Positions 21,185 to 30,876 of a DNA stretch of 64,000 bases are shown one piece after another. Each line of letters opens with the position of its first letter. Within the stretch, counting starts at the first letter, position 1. The stretch is from Streptomyces nojiriensis (lineage in GTDB: Bacteria > Actinomycetota > Actinomycetes > Streptomycetales > Streptomycetaceae): the NCBI RefSeq assembly GCF_017639205.1, contig NZ_CP071139.1, positions 2,930,001 through 2,994,000 of the forward strand. Direction: 5' to 3'. Made by a program: the position numbers and the translations under genes. Below the pieces are notes generated by a model. It saw only the letters and a list, made by a program, of their open reading frames with translations. It did not search any database and was not told the DNA's origin.

Positions 21185-21736
21185 ATGACGACTTCCGCAT
21201 CCCTGCCTGCAGAGTCCACGTCCGAGGCATCCGTCGGCGGATCCGTCACCGACCGGCTGGTCGAGGCGAATCAGCGGTACGCCGCGCAGTTCTCCGACCC
21301 CGGCATGGACGCCCGTCCCGTCCTCAAGGTCGCCGTCGTGGCCTGTATGGACGCCCGCCTCGATCTGCACAAGGCCCTCGGCCTGGAACTCGGCGACTGT
21401 CACACCATCCGCAACGCGGGCGGTGTGGTCACCGACGACACGATCCGCTCCCTCACCATCAGCCAGCGGGCCCTCGGTACCAGCGCGGTCATACTCATCC
21501 ACCACACCGGCTGCGGTCTCGAAAACCTCACCGAGGACTTCCGGCACGAGCTGGAGGACGAGGTCGGCCAGCGTCCCGCCTGGGCCGTCGAGGCCTTCCG
21601 TGACGTCGACCAGGACGTTCGCCAGTCCATGCAGCGGGTCCGCACGAACCCCTTCCTGCCCCACAAGGACGATGTGCGAGGCTTCGTCTTCGATGTGCAC
21701 ACCGGGCTCCTGCGGGAGATCGATCCCAGCTCTTGA
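21185..21736 (+). CDS. Beta-class carbonic anhydrase
   Basis: Cytoplasmic zinc enzyme interconverting CO2 and bicarbonate. Zinc and catalytic residues are visible as C54-x-D56-x-R58 (ACMDARLD) and H107-x-x-C110 (HHTGCG), with the beta-class block TIRNAGGVVTDD between them. 183 aa from ATG 21185; a GTG seven codons upstream (21164) is in frame but has no better signal. It is a stand-alone gene facing away from the division cluster. Confidence 0.92.
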   Translation: MTTSASLPAESTSEASVGGSVTDRLVEANQRYAAQFSDPGMDARPVLKVAVVACMDARLDLHKALGLELGDCHTIRNAGGVVTDDTIRSLTISQRALGTSAVILIHHTGCGLENLTEDFRHELEDEVGQRPAWAVEAFRDVDQDVRQSMQRVRTNPFLPHKDDVRGFVFDVHTGLLREIDPSS

Positions 21737-21873
21737 GTGACACAAGGCCGTAACGCCGTCAAGAATGCGGGATGGCACCACCCGGGATCCCCCGGGTCGG
21801 TGTCCGTGTTTCGGGGTGGGCCGGTTCATGCGCCAAGGGCGTCGGCCCTGGAAAAGGGCCGAGGAGAACCAAG

Positions 21874-22883
<1,010 letters not shown>

Positions 22884-22884
<1 letters not shown>

Positions 22885-24257
22885 TGAGCGCCGGTGCCCC
22901 GCGCGGCGCCGGTGGCCCGGGGGACGGCGGCGGACTGCGCGCGTCGCTGTCCGGGCTGACCACCCGCGGCCGCTCGTTCCTGGCCGCCGGGATAGCGGCC
23001 GCCGCCTGCGCGTACGTCCTGGGCCAGGGCGAACTGCTGCGGGTCGGCATGCTGCTCGCGCTCCTGCCGCTGATCTGCGTCTACGCCCTCCACCGCACCC
23101 GCTTCCGGGTCTCCGGCAGCCGCCGGCTCAGCCCGGGGCGGGTCCCCGCGGGCAGCGAGGCCCGCGTACAGCTGCGCATGGACAACGTCTCCCGGCTGCC
23201 CACCGGCCTGCTGATGCTCCAGGACCGGGTGCCCTACGTACTGGGCCCGCGCCCGCGGTTCGTACTGGACCGGGTCGAGCCCGGCGGCCGCCGCGAGGTG
23301 TCCTACCGGGTCCGCTCCGACCTGCGCGGCCGCTATCCGCTCGGCCCGCTCCAGCTGCGCCTGTCCGACCCCTTCGGGCTGGTCGAGCTGACCCGTTCCT
23401 TCAGCACCTACGACACCCTCACCGTCATCCCGCGCACCGAACCCCTGCCGCGCATCCACCTGGCCGGCGAGTCCAACGGCTACGGCGACGGCAGCCGCCG
23501 CTCCCTGGCCCTGGCCGGTGACGACGACGTGATCCCCCGCGGCTACCGGCGCGGCGACGACCTGCGCCGGGTGCACTGGCGCTCGACCGCCCGCTACGGC
23601 GAGCTGATGGTCCGCCGCGAGGAGCAGCCGCAGCGCAGCCGGGCCACCGTCCTGCTGGACACCCGGCGCCTGGCCTTCGACGGCGCCGGCCCCGACTCCG
23701 CCTTCGAGTGGGCCGTCTCGGCGGCCGCCTCCAGCCTGGTGCACGTCCTGGAACAGGGCTTCTCCACACGGCTGCTCACCGACACCGGCGACGCGGTGCC
23801 CGGTGAGGGCGGCGGCGGATTCTCCTCCGGCGGGCAGGAGTCCGCGGAGGCCGCCGGGCTGATGATGGACACCCTCGCGGTCGTCGGGCACTCCGACGGC
23901 GCCGGGCTCTCCCGCGCCTACGACGCGGTGCGCGCCGGTGGCGGCGGCTTCGGCGGAGCCGGCGGTGACGGGCTCCTCATCGCCTTCTTCGGCGACCTGG
24001 ACGACGTACAGACGGAACTGGCCGCCCGGATGCGCCAGCGCACCTCGGGTGCGGTGGCCTTCGTACTGGACTCCGCGAGCTGGGGCGGACAGCCCGCTCC
24101 GGGGCACGCCGTGCCCCCGCTGGAGGAGCGGATGCGCAGACTGCGCGACGCGGGCTGGACCGCACTGGCCGCCCCGCCCGGGGTGGCCTTCGGCGAACTG
24201 TGGCGCCAGGCCGGGACCGCGCGCGTCGGTACGGGAACCTCCGGAGGTCGGGAATGA
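22884..24257 (+). CDS. DUF58 domain membrane protein
   Basis: Membrane protein with two hydrophobic helices near the N-terminus (about residues 28-65) and a C-terminal DUF58/VWA-like domain. The DUF58 signature appears as GDDLRRVHWRSTARYGELMVRREE. 457 aa. DUF58 proteins are regularly encoded between MoxR and transglutaminase genes, as here; their biochemical role is unknown. Both ends overlap neighbours (TGATG at the start, ATGA at the end). Confidence 0.9.
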
Positions 24258-26668
24258 GCGGGCGGGCGAAACTGACGCTGTTCGCGGCACTGGCGACGCT
24301 GCTCACCGCGTGGTCGCTGAACCCGCTGGTGGACTCGCAGGCCTGGCTGCTGCAGGCGGCGCTGCTGCTCGCCCTGCAGAGCGCGGTGGGTGCCGGAACC
24401 CGGCGGGTGCCGCTGGCCCGGACGCTGACCGTGGCCGCGCAGGCACTGGTGTCGCTGCTGGTGCTCGCGTTCCTCTACGCCGGCAAGGGCGAGTCCCACG
24501 GGGACGGGCCGCTGGCCTACCTGGTGACGGACTTCGGCGCGCTGTTCGGCCAGGGCGTCCGGGACGTGGGCGAGTTCGCGATCCCGGCTCCGCTGACGGA
24601 CGGCATCAAGCTGCTGCTGGTGTCCGGCGTGCTGCTGATCGGCCTGCTGGTGGACACGCTGGCGGTGACCCTGCGCACGGCCGCCGCGGCCGGACTGCCG
24701 CTGCTGGCGCTGTACTCGGTGGCCTCGGGCCTGGCGGGCGGCGGGGACGCATCCTGGTTCTCCTTCCTGCTCGCGGGCTGCGGCTACCTGATGCTGCTGC
24801 TGTCCGAGGGCCGGGACCGGCTCGCCCAGTGGGGCCGCGTCTTCGGCGCGGCCCCGCGCCGGGGCGCCGCCGACTCCGGTCTCGGCAACGGGGCGGGCGG
24901 GCAGGCGACGGCGCCCGTGAAGTTCGGGCGGCGGATCGGCGCGGTGACCCTGGGCCTGGCGCTGGCGGTGCCGGCCGTACTGCCCTCGCTCGGCGGCGGG
25001 CTGCTGGGCGGCAACCAGGAGGCCGAGGAGAACGGCGGCGGCACGGGCGGGACGATCTCCGCGGTCAACCCGCTGGTCTCCCTGCAGAGCAACCTGAACG
25101 CGCAGGACAACCGCGTGATCCTCAGGTACCGGACGAACAGCCCGCAGCAGGGCGACCAGTACCTGCGGATCCTGGCCCTGGACGAGTTCAACGGCGTCAA
25201 GTGGGAGGCCTCCGGGCGGGCCCTGATCGACGTGCCGGAGGAGCTGCCGGCACCGCCGGGGCTCCGCGCCCCGGTCAGCGGCACCGCGGTCGAGGTCACC
25301 ACCAGCATCTCGGCGGCGGACTACTACACCCAGCGCTACCTCCCCATGCCCTATCCGGCGACGTCGGTGGCCGTCGGCGGCAAGTGGCGGTTCGAGCCGG
25401 TCGGCCGGACCCTGGTCGGCGACCAGCTGGGCCGGGACCGGTTCCAGAACGTCCAGGGCGCCGAATACACCGTGCGCAGCCTGCTGCTGAAGCCGACGGC
25501 CCAGCAGCTCCAGAAGGCGCCGGAACCCGACCCGGCGATCCGGGAGGAGTACACGAAGCTCCCGGACAACCTGCCGCCGGTGGTCGCCGAGAGGGCCCGC
25601 CAGGTGACGCAGGGGGCGAAGGACGACTACACGCGGGCCGTGAAGCTGCAGGACTACTTCGCTGTGAACGGCGGGTTCCGCTACAACACGAGGACTGCCT
25701 CGGGCACGGGTCCGCAGGCGGTCGCCCGGTTCCTCGACGACAAGGAAGGCTTCTGCGTCCACTTCGCCTTCTCGATGGCGGCGATGTCCCGCTCGCTGGG
25801 CATCCCGGCCCGCGTCGCGGTGGGCTTCACGCCCGGCGAGAAGCAGTCGGACGGCAGCGTGAACGTGTCGATGCGCGACGCGCACGCCTGGCCCGAGCTG
25901 TACTTCGAGGGCGTGGGCTGGACCCGCTTCGAGCCGACGCCCCGCTCCGGCATCAACATTCCGGACTACTCCCGGGCACAGACGCCGGCCACCCAGCCGT
26001 CCGCGCCGGCGCCGCTGCCCTCCCAGAGCTCGGCGGCGCCGTCGACCGCGCCCTCGGCGACCCCCGAGTGCCCGCCGGCCCTGAAGAAGCTCGGCGAGTG
26101 CGACACGGCGGCGCCCGCGCAGAAGGCGGGCGACGGCGGCGGGCCGTCGGTGACGACGGTCCTCGGCTGGGCGGCGCTCGCGGTGGCGGTGCTGGGCCTG
26201 CCCCTGCTCCCGATGCTGTGGCGGACCCGGCTGCGGTCCCGGCGCCTGGCGACCGGGGAGGCCCTGACGGCCTGGCGGGAACTGGGCGACACCGCCTGGG
26301 ACGCGGGTGTGGTCCCGGACGGGGCGCTGTCCCCGCGCCGGGCGGCGAGCCGGATCGTGGACCTGGGCCGCCTGGAGCCGGAACCGGCGGCCGCCGTGCA
26401 CCGGGTCGCGGGTGCGGTGGAACGGGCCCTGTACGCGCCCCCGGGCGCGGAGGTCTCGTACCCGGAGCTGGCGGACGACGTACTGCTGGCCCGTACCGGC
26501 CTGCTGGAGTCGGCGGACCGGCTTCCCCGGCTGCGCGCCCTGCTGCTGCCGCGCTCGGCGGCCCGCATCTCCTGGGCCCTGGCGGCCCGCCGGTCCGCGA
26601 TCACCTCGGCGGTATCCACCCGCCTCACGGCCGCCCGCCTCCGGCTCCCCCTGCGGGGCCGCCGCTAG
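24254..26668 (+). CDS. TgpA-like transglutaminase membrane protein
   Basis: Large membrane protein with a DUF3488-type N-terminus of about six membrane helices (residues 5-225), a periplasmic transglutaminase-like domain and a final membrane helix near residue 640. The cysteine-protease-like triad is intact: Cys in EGFCVHFAFSMAAMSR, His in DAHAWPEL and Asp/Glu-equivalent in RFEPTP. 804 aa from ATG 24254 (ATGA overlap with the DUF58 gene). A Pro/Ser/Ala-rich linker precedes the last helix. Its substrate is unknown. Confidence 0.92.
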   Translation: MSGRAKLTLFAALATLLTAWSLNPLVDSQAWLLQAALLLALQSAVGAGTRRVPLARTLTVAAQALVSLLVLAFLYAGKGESHGDGPLAYLVTDFGALFGQGVRDVGEFAIPAPLTDGIKLLLVSGVLLIGLLVDTLAVTLRTAAAAGLPLLALYSVASGLAGGGDASWFSFLLAGCGYLMLLLSEGRDRLAQWGRVFGAAPRRGAADSGLGNGAGGQATAPVKFGRRIGAVTLGLALAVPAVLPSLGGGLLGGNQEAEENGGGTGGTISAVNPLVSLQSNLNAQDNRVILRYRTNSPQQGDQYLRILALDEFNGVKWEASGRALIDVPEELPAPPGLRAPVSGTAVEVTTSISAADYYTQRYLPMPYPATSVAVGGKWRFEPVGRTLVGDQLGRDRFQNVQGAEYTVRSLLLKPTAQQLQKAPEPDPAIREEYTKLPDNLPPVVAERARQVTQGAKDDYTRAVKLQDYFAVNGGFRYNTRTASGTGPQAVARFLDDKEGFCVHFAFSMAAMSRSLGIPARVAVGFTPGEKQSDGSVNVSMRDAHAWPELYFEGVGWTRFEPTPRSGINIPDYSRAQTPATQPSAPAPLPSQSSAAPSTAPSATPECPPALKKLGECDTAAPAQKAGDGGGPSVTTVLGWAALAVAVLGLPLLPMLWRTRLRSRRLATGEALTAWRELGDTAWDAGVVPDGALSPRRAASRIVDLGRLEPEPAAAVHRVAGAVERALYAPPGAEVSYPELADDVLLARTGLLESADRLPRLRALLLPRSAARISWALAARRSAITSAVSTRLTAARLRLPLRGRR

Positions 26669-26675
26669 GGGGAAT

Positions 26676-26735
26676 TCCAGCCCCGCCGGCGTTTGAGGCG
26701 CGGGGTCCGGGGCGGAGCCCCGGCAACCGTGGCGC
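26676..26735. repeat. GC-rich intergenic palindromic repeat, copy 3 (half unit)
   Basis: CCAGCCCCGCCGGCGTTTGA core followed by GGCGCGGGGTCCGGGGCGGA and GCCCC. It starts a few bases after the transglutaminase stop codon. Confidence 0.75.
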
Positions 26736-26772
26736 GCTGCCCCACGAGCCGCCGAACCCGCGGACGCGAAAC

Positions 26773-26801
26773 GGCGAGGCTCGATCCCCCCGAGCCCCGC
26801 C
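26773..26801. terminator. Hairpin between convergent genes
   Basis: GGCGAGGCTCG (26773-26783) pairs with CGAGCCCCGCC (26791-26801) with one mismatch and a 7-nt loop. A bidirectional terminator is likely from its position; no U-tract is evident. Confidence 0.5.
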
Positions 26802-26955
26802 GCTTCACGTATCGCTTCACCGGGTTCCGTGTCCCCCGTCCCGGTCACGGAAGGAGGCACCCGATCCGCTCCGCAGCCCCGTGTCGGCGGTGCGGACCGG
26901 GTCTCCTGTCCGTTGCTCCCAGTCTGGCGTCCGCGCAGGTGGGAGCCCATCCGCG

Positions 26956-26993
26956 CACGTACTCATTTCCGCACCTAGGTACGGATACTCAGC
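26956..26993. promoter_or_regulatory. Unexplained quasi-palindrome centred on CCTAGG
   Basis: TCCGCACCTAGGTACGGA is an 18-bp palindrome with one mismatched pair, flanked on both sides by a direct ACTCA repeat. The segment is noticeably AT-richer than its surroundings. It looks like a protein-binding site or promoter, but it lies between convergent gene ends with no evident target gene. Confidence 0.4.
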
Positions 26994-27074
26994 CGTCGCG
27001 GCCGGCCCCACCAGTTCTACGGGGCGGCGCGCCCGCGCGGCACCGCCGACTGGGGGGTGGTGGCGCGCCGGAAC

Positions 27075-27707
27075 TCAGCGGTTCCCGCTGACCCTGCCCC
27101 GCAGCAGCAGCGACAGCGCCGAGTGCACGTCGTCCAGGGACCGCTCGCTCTGGAAGGACTGCCAGTCCAGGGCGGCCACCAGCACCATCCCGACCATCGC
27201 GGCCGCCGTGAGCGGCACGTCGATCTCGGCGCTCAGCTCACCGCGTTCGACGCCTTCGCGGAGCACCTTCTCCACGACGGCCACCGCCTCCTGACGGACC
27301 ACCATCAGCGTGGACTGCCACGCGCGGTTGGTGCGCCACAGCTCGGCGACGTAGAGCTGGGTGAAGGCCGGGTACCGGTCGATGAAGACGAGGCCCGCGC
27401 GGATCATGGCGTCGAGCGCCTCGACCCGGCTGCCGCCACGGGCCTCCGTCTCCTCCGCTGCGGTCCGCAAGGAGACCGTCAGCAGGCCGACGCCGTGCCG
27501 CAGCAGCTCCTCGAACAGCTCGTTCTTGCTGGCGAAGTTGTAGTAGACCGTGCCCTTCGCGACTCCCGCCCGCTCGGCGATCTCATCGACCGTGGTCGCG
27601 GAGAATCCCTGCTCGGCGATCAGGGTGACGGCCGCTTCGTAGAGCTTCTGCCGGGTGATCGCGCGACGGCCCCCGCCGGTGCCCGCACCGGTGCTGCTGC
27701 TTTCCAT
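27075..27707 (-). CDS. TetR-family transcriptional regulator
   Basis: Helix-turn-helix repressor with an N-terminal TetR DNA-binding domain (ITRQKLYEAAVTLIAEQGF, then VAKGTVYYNFASKNELFEELL) and a helical ligand/dimer domain of about 150 residues. 210 aa from ATG 27707; a GTG at 27722 would add five residues. It is the last gene of the ABC-YhgE-TetR unit, and the perfect palindrome at the operon promoter (30718-30745) is its probable operator, giving autoregulation. The ligand is unknown. Confidence 0.9.
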   Translation of the reverse strand: MESSSTGAGTGGGRRAITRQKLYEAAVTLIAEQGFSATTVDEIAERAGVAKGTVYYNFASKNELFEELLRHGVGLLTVSLRTAAEETEARGGSRVEALDAMIRAGLVFIDRYPAFTQLYVAELWRTNRAWQSTLMVVRQEAVAVVEKVLREGVERGELSAEIDVPLTAAAMVGMVLVAALDWQSFQSERSLDDVHSALSLLLRGRVSGNR

Positions 27708-27736
27708 GGCGCTGATTGTCACAGGTCAACACGTCC

Positions 27737-29833
27737 CTACAGGCTCAGTTCCGGGTGCAGCCGGTCCATGGTCCACACCTGCTTGCCGCGGGCGGCGAGC
27801 GCGGTGAGGGCCAGGGCGCCCGCGGTGAAGGCCAGCAGGACCGCGCCGCCCTGCCAGACCGGGGCGAGGTCGCCGCCGGTGATGAGCCGGCGCAGGCTCT
27901 CGACGATGTACGACATCGGCAGGTACGGGTGGATCCAGTTGAAGAAGTCCGGGCTGGTCTGGACGGGGTACGTACCGCCCGCCGAGGTCAGCTGGAGCAT
28001 CAGGACGGCCAGCACCAGGATGCGGCCGGCGGCGCCGAACTTGGCGTTGAGCCACTGGACGATCGCCGCGAAGCAGCCGGTGACCAGCATCAGGAAGCCG
28101 ATGGTGAGGGCCGGGTGGGCCATCTTCAGGCCGAGGCCGGGCGCCCAGTGCAGGACGGACATCAGCAGGGCCACCTGCGCCGTGCCGAGGCCCGCCACGG
28201 GCAGCCAGCCGGCGAGGGCGACCCGCCACGGCGAGGCACCGGCGGCCAGGGCCCGCCGGTTCAGCGGGGCGATCAGCATGTAGGCGACCATCGCGCCGAC
28301 CCAGAGGGAGAGCGGGATGAAGTAGGGGGCGAAGCCGGTGCCGTAGTTGGGCGCCTTGTGCAGGGACTGGTTGGCGAGCTGGATCGGGTCGGCCATGACC
28401 TGCGTGCGCTGGTCGCGCTGCTGCTGGTCGTAGTCGGGGATCTTGCCGGCCCCGTCGTGGAGGCCGCCGGCGAGCTGGCCGGTGCCGTCGACGAGCTTGT
28501 ACATGCCGCCGTCGAGCTGGTGGGCACCGTCGCCGAGCTTGCCGACGCCGTCGGTGAGGGCGCCGGAGCCGGTGGTGGCGGAGCCGATGCCGGTGTGCAG
28601 CTGGGCCATGCCCGCGGACACCTTGTGGGCACCGTCGTTGAGGGCGTTGACCTTGGCGACGGCCGCGTCGAGGTCGCCCGCGAGCTGCGGGGCCTTGTCG
28701 ACGAGCACGCGGGCCTTGTTCTCCAGGTCGGTGAGCTGGGTGCGGAGCTTGGCGACGTCGCCGTTGGCGTTCTTGGCCAGGACGCTGACGTCCCCGCTGA
28801 GCTCGGCGGCCTCGGCCGTGCTGTCCCGGACCGTCTTCAGGTCGGGGCAGGAGGCCAGGTGCGGTTCGCCGCCGGGGGTCACGCAGTGCTTGGTGTAGTA
28901 GGTGTCGGCGACGGTGGCGGCCTTCTTGGCGGCAGCGGCGGCGGCCGGGGCCTTCTCGGCGAACTTGTCGAGGTGGTTGCGGACGACCTTCGCGCTGTCG
29001 GCGACCAGCTCGGCGGTGTCGGCCAGGTTCTTGGGGTCCTTGACGAAGGGACGGGCCTTGTCCGCGGCCCCGTTGACCTTGTCGGCCAGCGCCTGGGTGC
29101 CGTCCGCGACGCCCTTGGAGCCGGTCTCCAGCTTGCCGGCCGCCGTGTTCAGCTTCTGCAGACCGCTGTTGAGCTCGCCGGACTTCTCCTGCGCCGTGTC
29201 GAGGCCGTCGGCGAGCTCCTTGGCGCCCTCCTGGGCCTTGCCCGCGCCGTCCTTGAGCTTGTCGGCGCCGTCGGCCGCCTCGGCGGTCTTGTCGTGCAGG
29301 TCGGAGAAGTTGACGAAGATCTTGTCGAGGAAGCCGCGGGAGGCGTTGGCGGACGCCGCGGAGCGGACCTCGGCGAAGACGGAGCGCGAGATCGAGCCGA
29401 CGATGTAGTTGTTGGCGTCGTTGGTGCGGACCTGGAGCGCCCCGGTGGTGGGGTCGTCGCCGGAGCTGGAGGCGATCTTCGCGCTGAAGTCCTCGGGCAG
29501 GGTCAGGGTCAGGTAGTACGTACCGTCCTCCAGACCCTTGGCCGCCTCGTCGGCGCTCGCATAGCGCCAGTCGAAGGACTTCTTGCTGGCGTGCAGCTTC
29601 TCGGCGAGCTCGGTGCCGACGTCGAGGCGCTTGCCGTCGACGGTCGTGCCCTTGTCGGAGTTGACGATGGCGACGGGCACCTGGTCGAGCCGCTTGTACG
29701 GGTCCCAGAAGGACCACAGGTACAGGGCTCCGTAGAGCAGCGGCAGCAGGAGCAGCGCGACGAGAGCGGCCCGGGGCAGCTTCCCCCGCCCGAACCGCTT
29801 CAGCTCAAGCGCGGCCAGCTTCGGCGAGCGCAT
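27737..29833 (-). CDS. YhgE/Pip-type membrane protein (ABC-2-like permease)
   Basis: Large membrane protein of the YhgE/Pip family. One N-terminal helix (about residues 21-42), a long extracytoplasmic region with heptad-like Ala/Gly/Asp/Lys repeats (for example GADKLKDGAGKAQEGAKELA) predicted to form coiled coils, and about five C-terminal helices resembling ABC-2 permeases (from about residue 510). 698 aa. It overlaps the end of the ABC ATPase gene by 29 bp, so the two probably form one exporter or membrane-stress complex. The cargo is unknown. Confidence 0.88.
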   Translation of the reverse strand: MRSPKLAALELKRFGRGKLPRAALVALLLLPLLYGALYLWSFWDPYKRLDQVPVAIVNSDKGTTVDGKRLDVGTELAEKLHASKKSFDWRYASADEAAKGLEDGTYYLTLTLPEDFSAKIASSSGDDPTTGALQVRTNDANNYIVGSISRSVFAEVRSAASANASRGFLDKIFVNFSDLHDKTAEAADGADKLKDGAGKAQEGAKELADGLDTAQEKSGELNSGLQKLNTAAGKLETGSKGVADGTQALADKVNGAADKARPFVKDPKNLADTAELVADSAKVVRNHLDKFAEKAPAAAAAAKKAATVADTYYTKHCVTPGGEPHLASCPDLKTVRDSTAEAAELSGDVSVLAKNANGDVAKLRTQLTDLENKARVLVDKAPQLAGDLDAAVAKVNALNDGAHKVSAGMAQLHTGIGSATTGSGALTDGVGKLGDGAHQLDGGMYKLVDGTGQLAGGLHDGAGKIPDYDQQQRDQRTQVMADPIQLANQSLHKAPNYGTGFAPYFIPLSLWVGAMVAYMLIAPLNRRALAAGASPWRVALAGWLPVAGLGTAQVALLMSVLHWAPGLGLKMAHPALTIGFLMLVTGCFAAIVQWLNAKFGAAGRILVLAVLMLQLTSAGGTYPVQTSPDFFNWIHPYLPMSYIVESLRRLITGGDLAPVWQGGAVLLAFTAGALALTALAARGKQVWTMDRLHPELSL

Positions 29834-30704
29834 CGTCCGCCCCCTTCGTGTCGTCGTTCTCGGAGTCGTTCTTCGAGTCGTTCTTCGAGTCGTTCTGCGA
29901 GCCCTTCTCGGACTCGTTCTCGCCGTCGTTCTCGCTGTCGTTCCCGGTGCCGCTGCCGGTGTCGGCGGCGCTCTCCGCGGCGGCGGGCGCGGCCGGCGCG
30001 GCCGGCTCCGTGGGGGAGGTCCGCAGGACGACCGCGTCGGCGGGCGCCTCGCTGCACACCGCGAGGACGGTGATCCCGCGGGCGGCGACCGAGCGGAGCA
30101 GGTCCCAGGCCTCGGCGCGTTCGGTGTCCGACAGCTTGAGGTCGAGGTCGTCGAGGGCCAGCAGCCCCGGGGAGCCCAGCAGCGCGATGGCGACGGAGAG
30201 CCGTACGGACTCCAGTCGTTCCAGGTCCCGTACGGAGGTCCGCCCGCCCTTGGGCAGCGTGGCGAGGTCCAGCCCGGCGGCCTCCAGGGCGGCGGCGATC
30301 CGTGCCTCGGCGGCGGCCCGGCGCTCGGCCCGGGGCCGCAGCATGGCGCGTACCGGTGCGCCGTAGTGGCGCTGGAGCAGGGCGCCCTCGCGCAGCTGTT
30401 CCGCGACCGTGAGGGCCTGGTCGAGCTCGTTGACCCCGGAGACCGGGCCGAGTGCGGTGATCCGGCGGACCGCCGTCATGTGCTTCGGCAGCCGGTGGCC
30501 GCCGACCTCGGCGTGGCCCCGGGTGGGCTTCATCCGCCCGGTGAGGGCGAGCAGCAGGCAGGTGCGACCACTGCCGGAGGGGCCTTCGACCGCGATGAGC
30601 GAGCCTGGCGCCGCGTCGATGCCGACTCCCCGGAACGCCCAGCCTCGCGGGCCCTTGAGTCCGAAGTCCTCGGCCTTGACGGCCGCGCCGTGCGGGCTGT
30701 CCAC
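29805..30704 (-). CDS. Atypical ABC-type ATPase with Walker A Lys-to-Arg change and acidic tail
   Basis: ABC-like nucleotide-binding protein partnered with the YhgE-type gene. The P-loop reads GPSGSGRTCLL (Arg47 where Lys is expected), the signature region is degenerate (SVRDLERLESVRLSVAIAL instead of LSGGQ) and Walker B is LLALDDLD without the usual following Glu. The last 50 residues are an Asn/Asp/Ser/Glu/Lys-rich tail with repeated NDSKNDSEND-like units. The start chosen is GTG 30704 (299 aa) with AAGGGGG upstream; the frame is open to 30764 but that would make the operator palindrome coding. It may bind rather than hydrolyse ATP. Confidence 0.85.
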   Translation of the reverse strand: MDSPHGAAVKAEDFGLKGPRGWAFRGVGIDAAPGSLIAVEGPSGSGRTCLLLALTGRMKPTRGHAEVGGHRLPKHMTAVRRITALGPVSGVNELDQALTVAEQLREGALLQRHYGAPVRAMLRPRAERRAAAEARIAAALEAAGLDLATLPKGGRTSVRDLERLESVRLSVAIALLGSPGLLALDDLDLKLSDTERAEAWDLLRSVAARGITVLAVCSEAPADAVVLRTSPTEPAAPAAPAAAESAADTGSGTGNDSENDGENESEKGSQNDSKNDSKNDSENDDTKGADDALAEAGRA

Positions 30705-30717
30705 GCCGTCCCCCTTC

Positions 30718-30745
30718 TTTTTGAACTGACCGGTCAGTTCAAAAA
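30718..30745. promoter_or_regulatory. 28-bp perfect palindrome, probable TetR operator
   Basis: Half-site TTTTTGAACTGACC repeated in perfect inverted orientation with no spacer. It lies just upstream of the ABC gene's ribosome-binding site and start at 30704. The geometry is typical of TetR-family operators, and the operon's last gene encodes a TetR protein. Confidence 0.75.
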
Positions 30746-30876
30746 CTAGCATCCTTCTTCGCACCAGGTGCGCAGGAGGGGGTAGTTGCCCGGTTCGTGA
30801 CCGTAAAAGCGCAGGTCAGCGCAATTGTCAGTGGGGCCCGTCACGATGGGGGCAACGCATCGACAGGAGGTTCGTC

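Larger units (their letters stand above)
26669..27074. other. 406-bp convergent intergenic region
   Basis: Between the 3' ends of the transglutaminase and TetR genes. It contains a repeat copy (26676-26735), a terminator-like hairpin (26773-26801) and a conspicuous quasi-palindrome (26956-26993). A 64-codon minus-strand frame at 26817-27011 exists, but I see no ribosome site or family resemblance. Confidence 0.7.

Noticed and set aside
26817..27011. Possible 64-codon small gene on the minus strand
   Set aside because: No ribosome site and no family resemblance; it contains the orphan quasi-palindrome in its sequence.
23918..27294. Very long open frames on both strands (about 1,010 and 1,118 codons) over the DUF58/transglutaminase genes
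   Set aside because: They overlap genes with clear family motifs, have compositions rich in Arg/Gly/Pro/Ala, and result from G/C-biased third positions. No ribosome sites or domains.
30705..30764. Upstream extension of the ABC ATPase to base 30764
   Set aside because: It would translate the perfect operator palindrome; GTG 30704 has a strong ribosome site.
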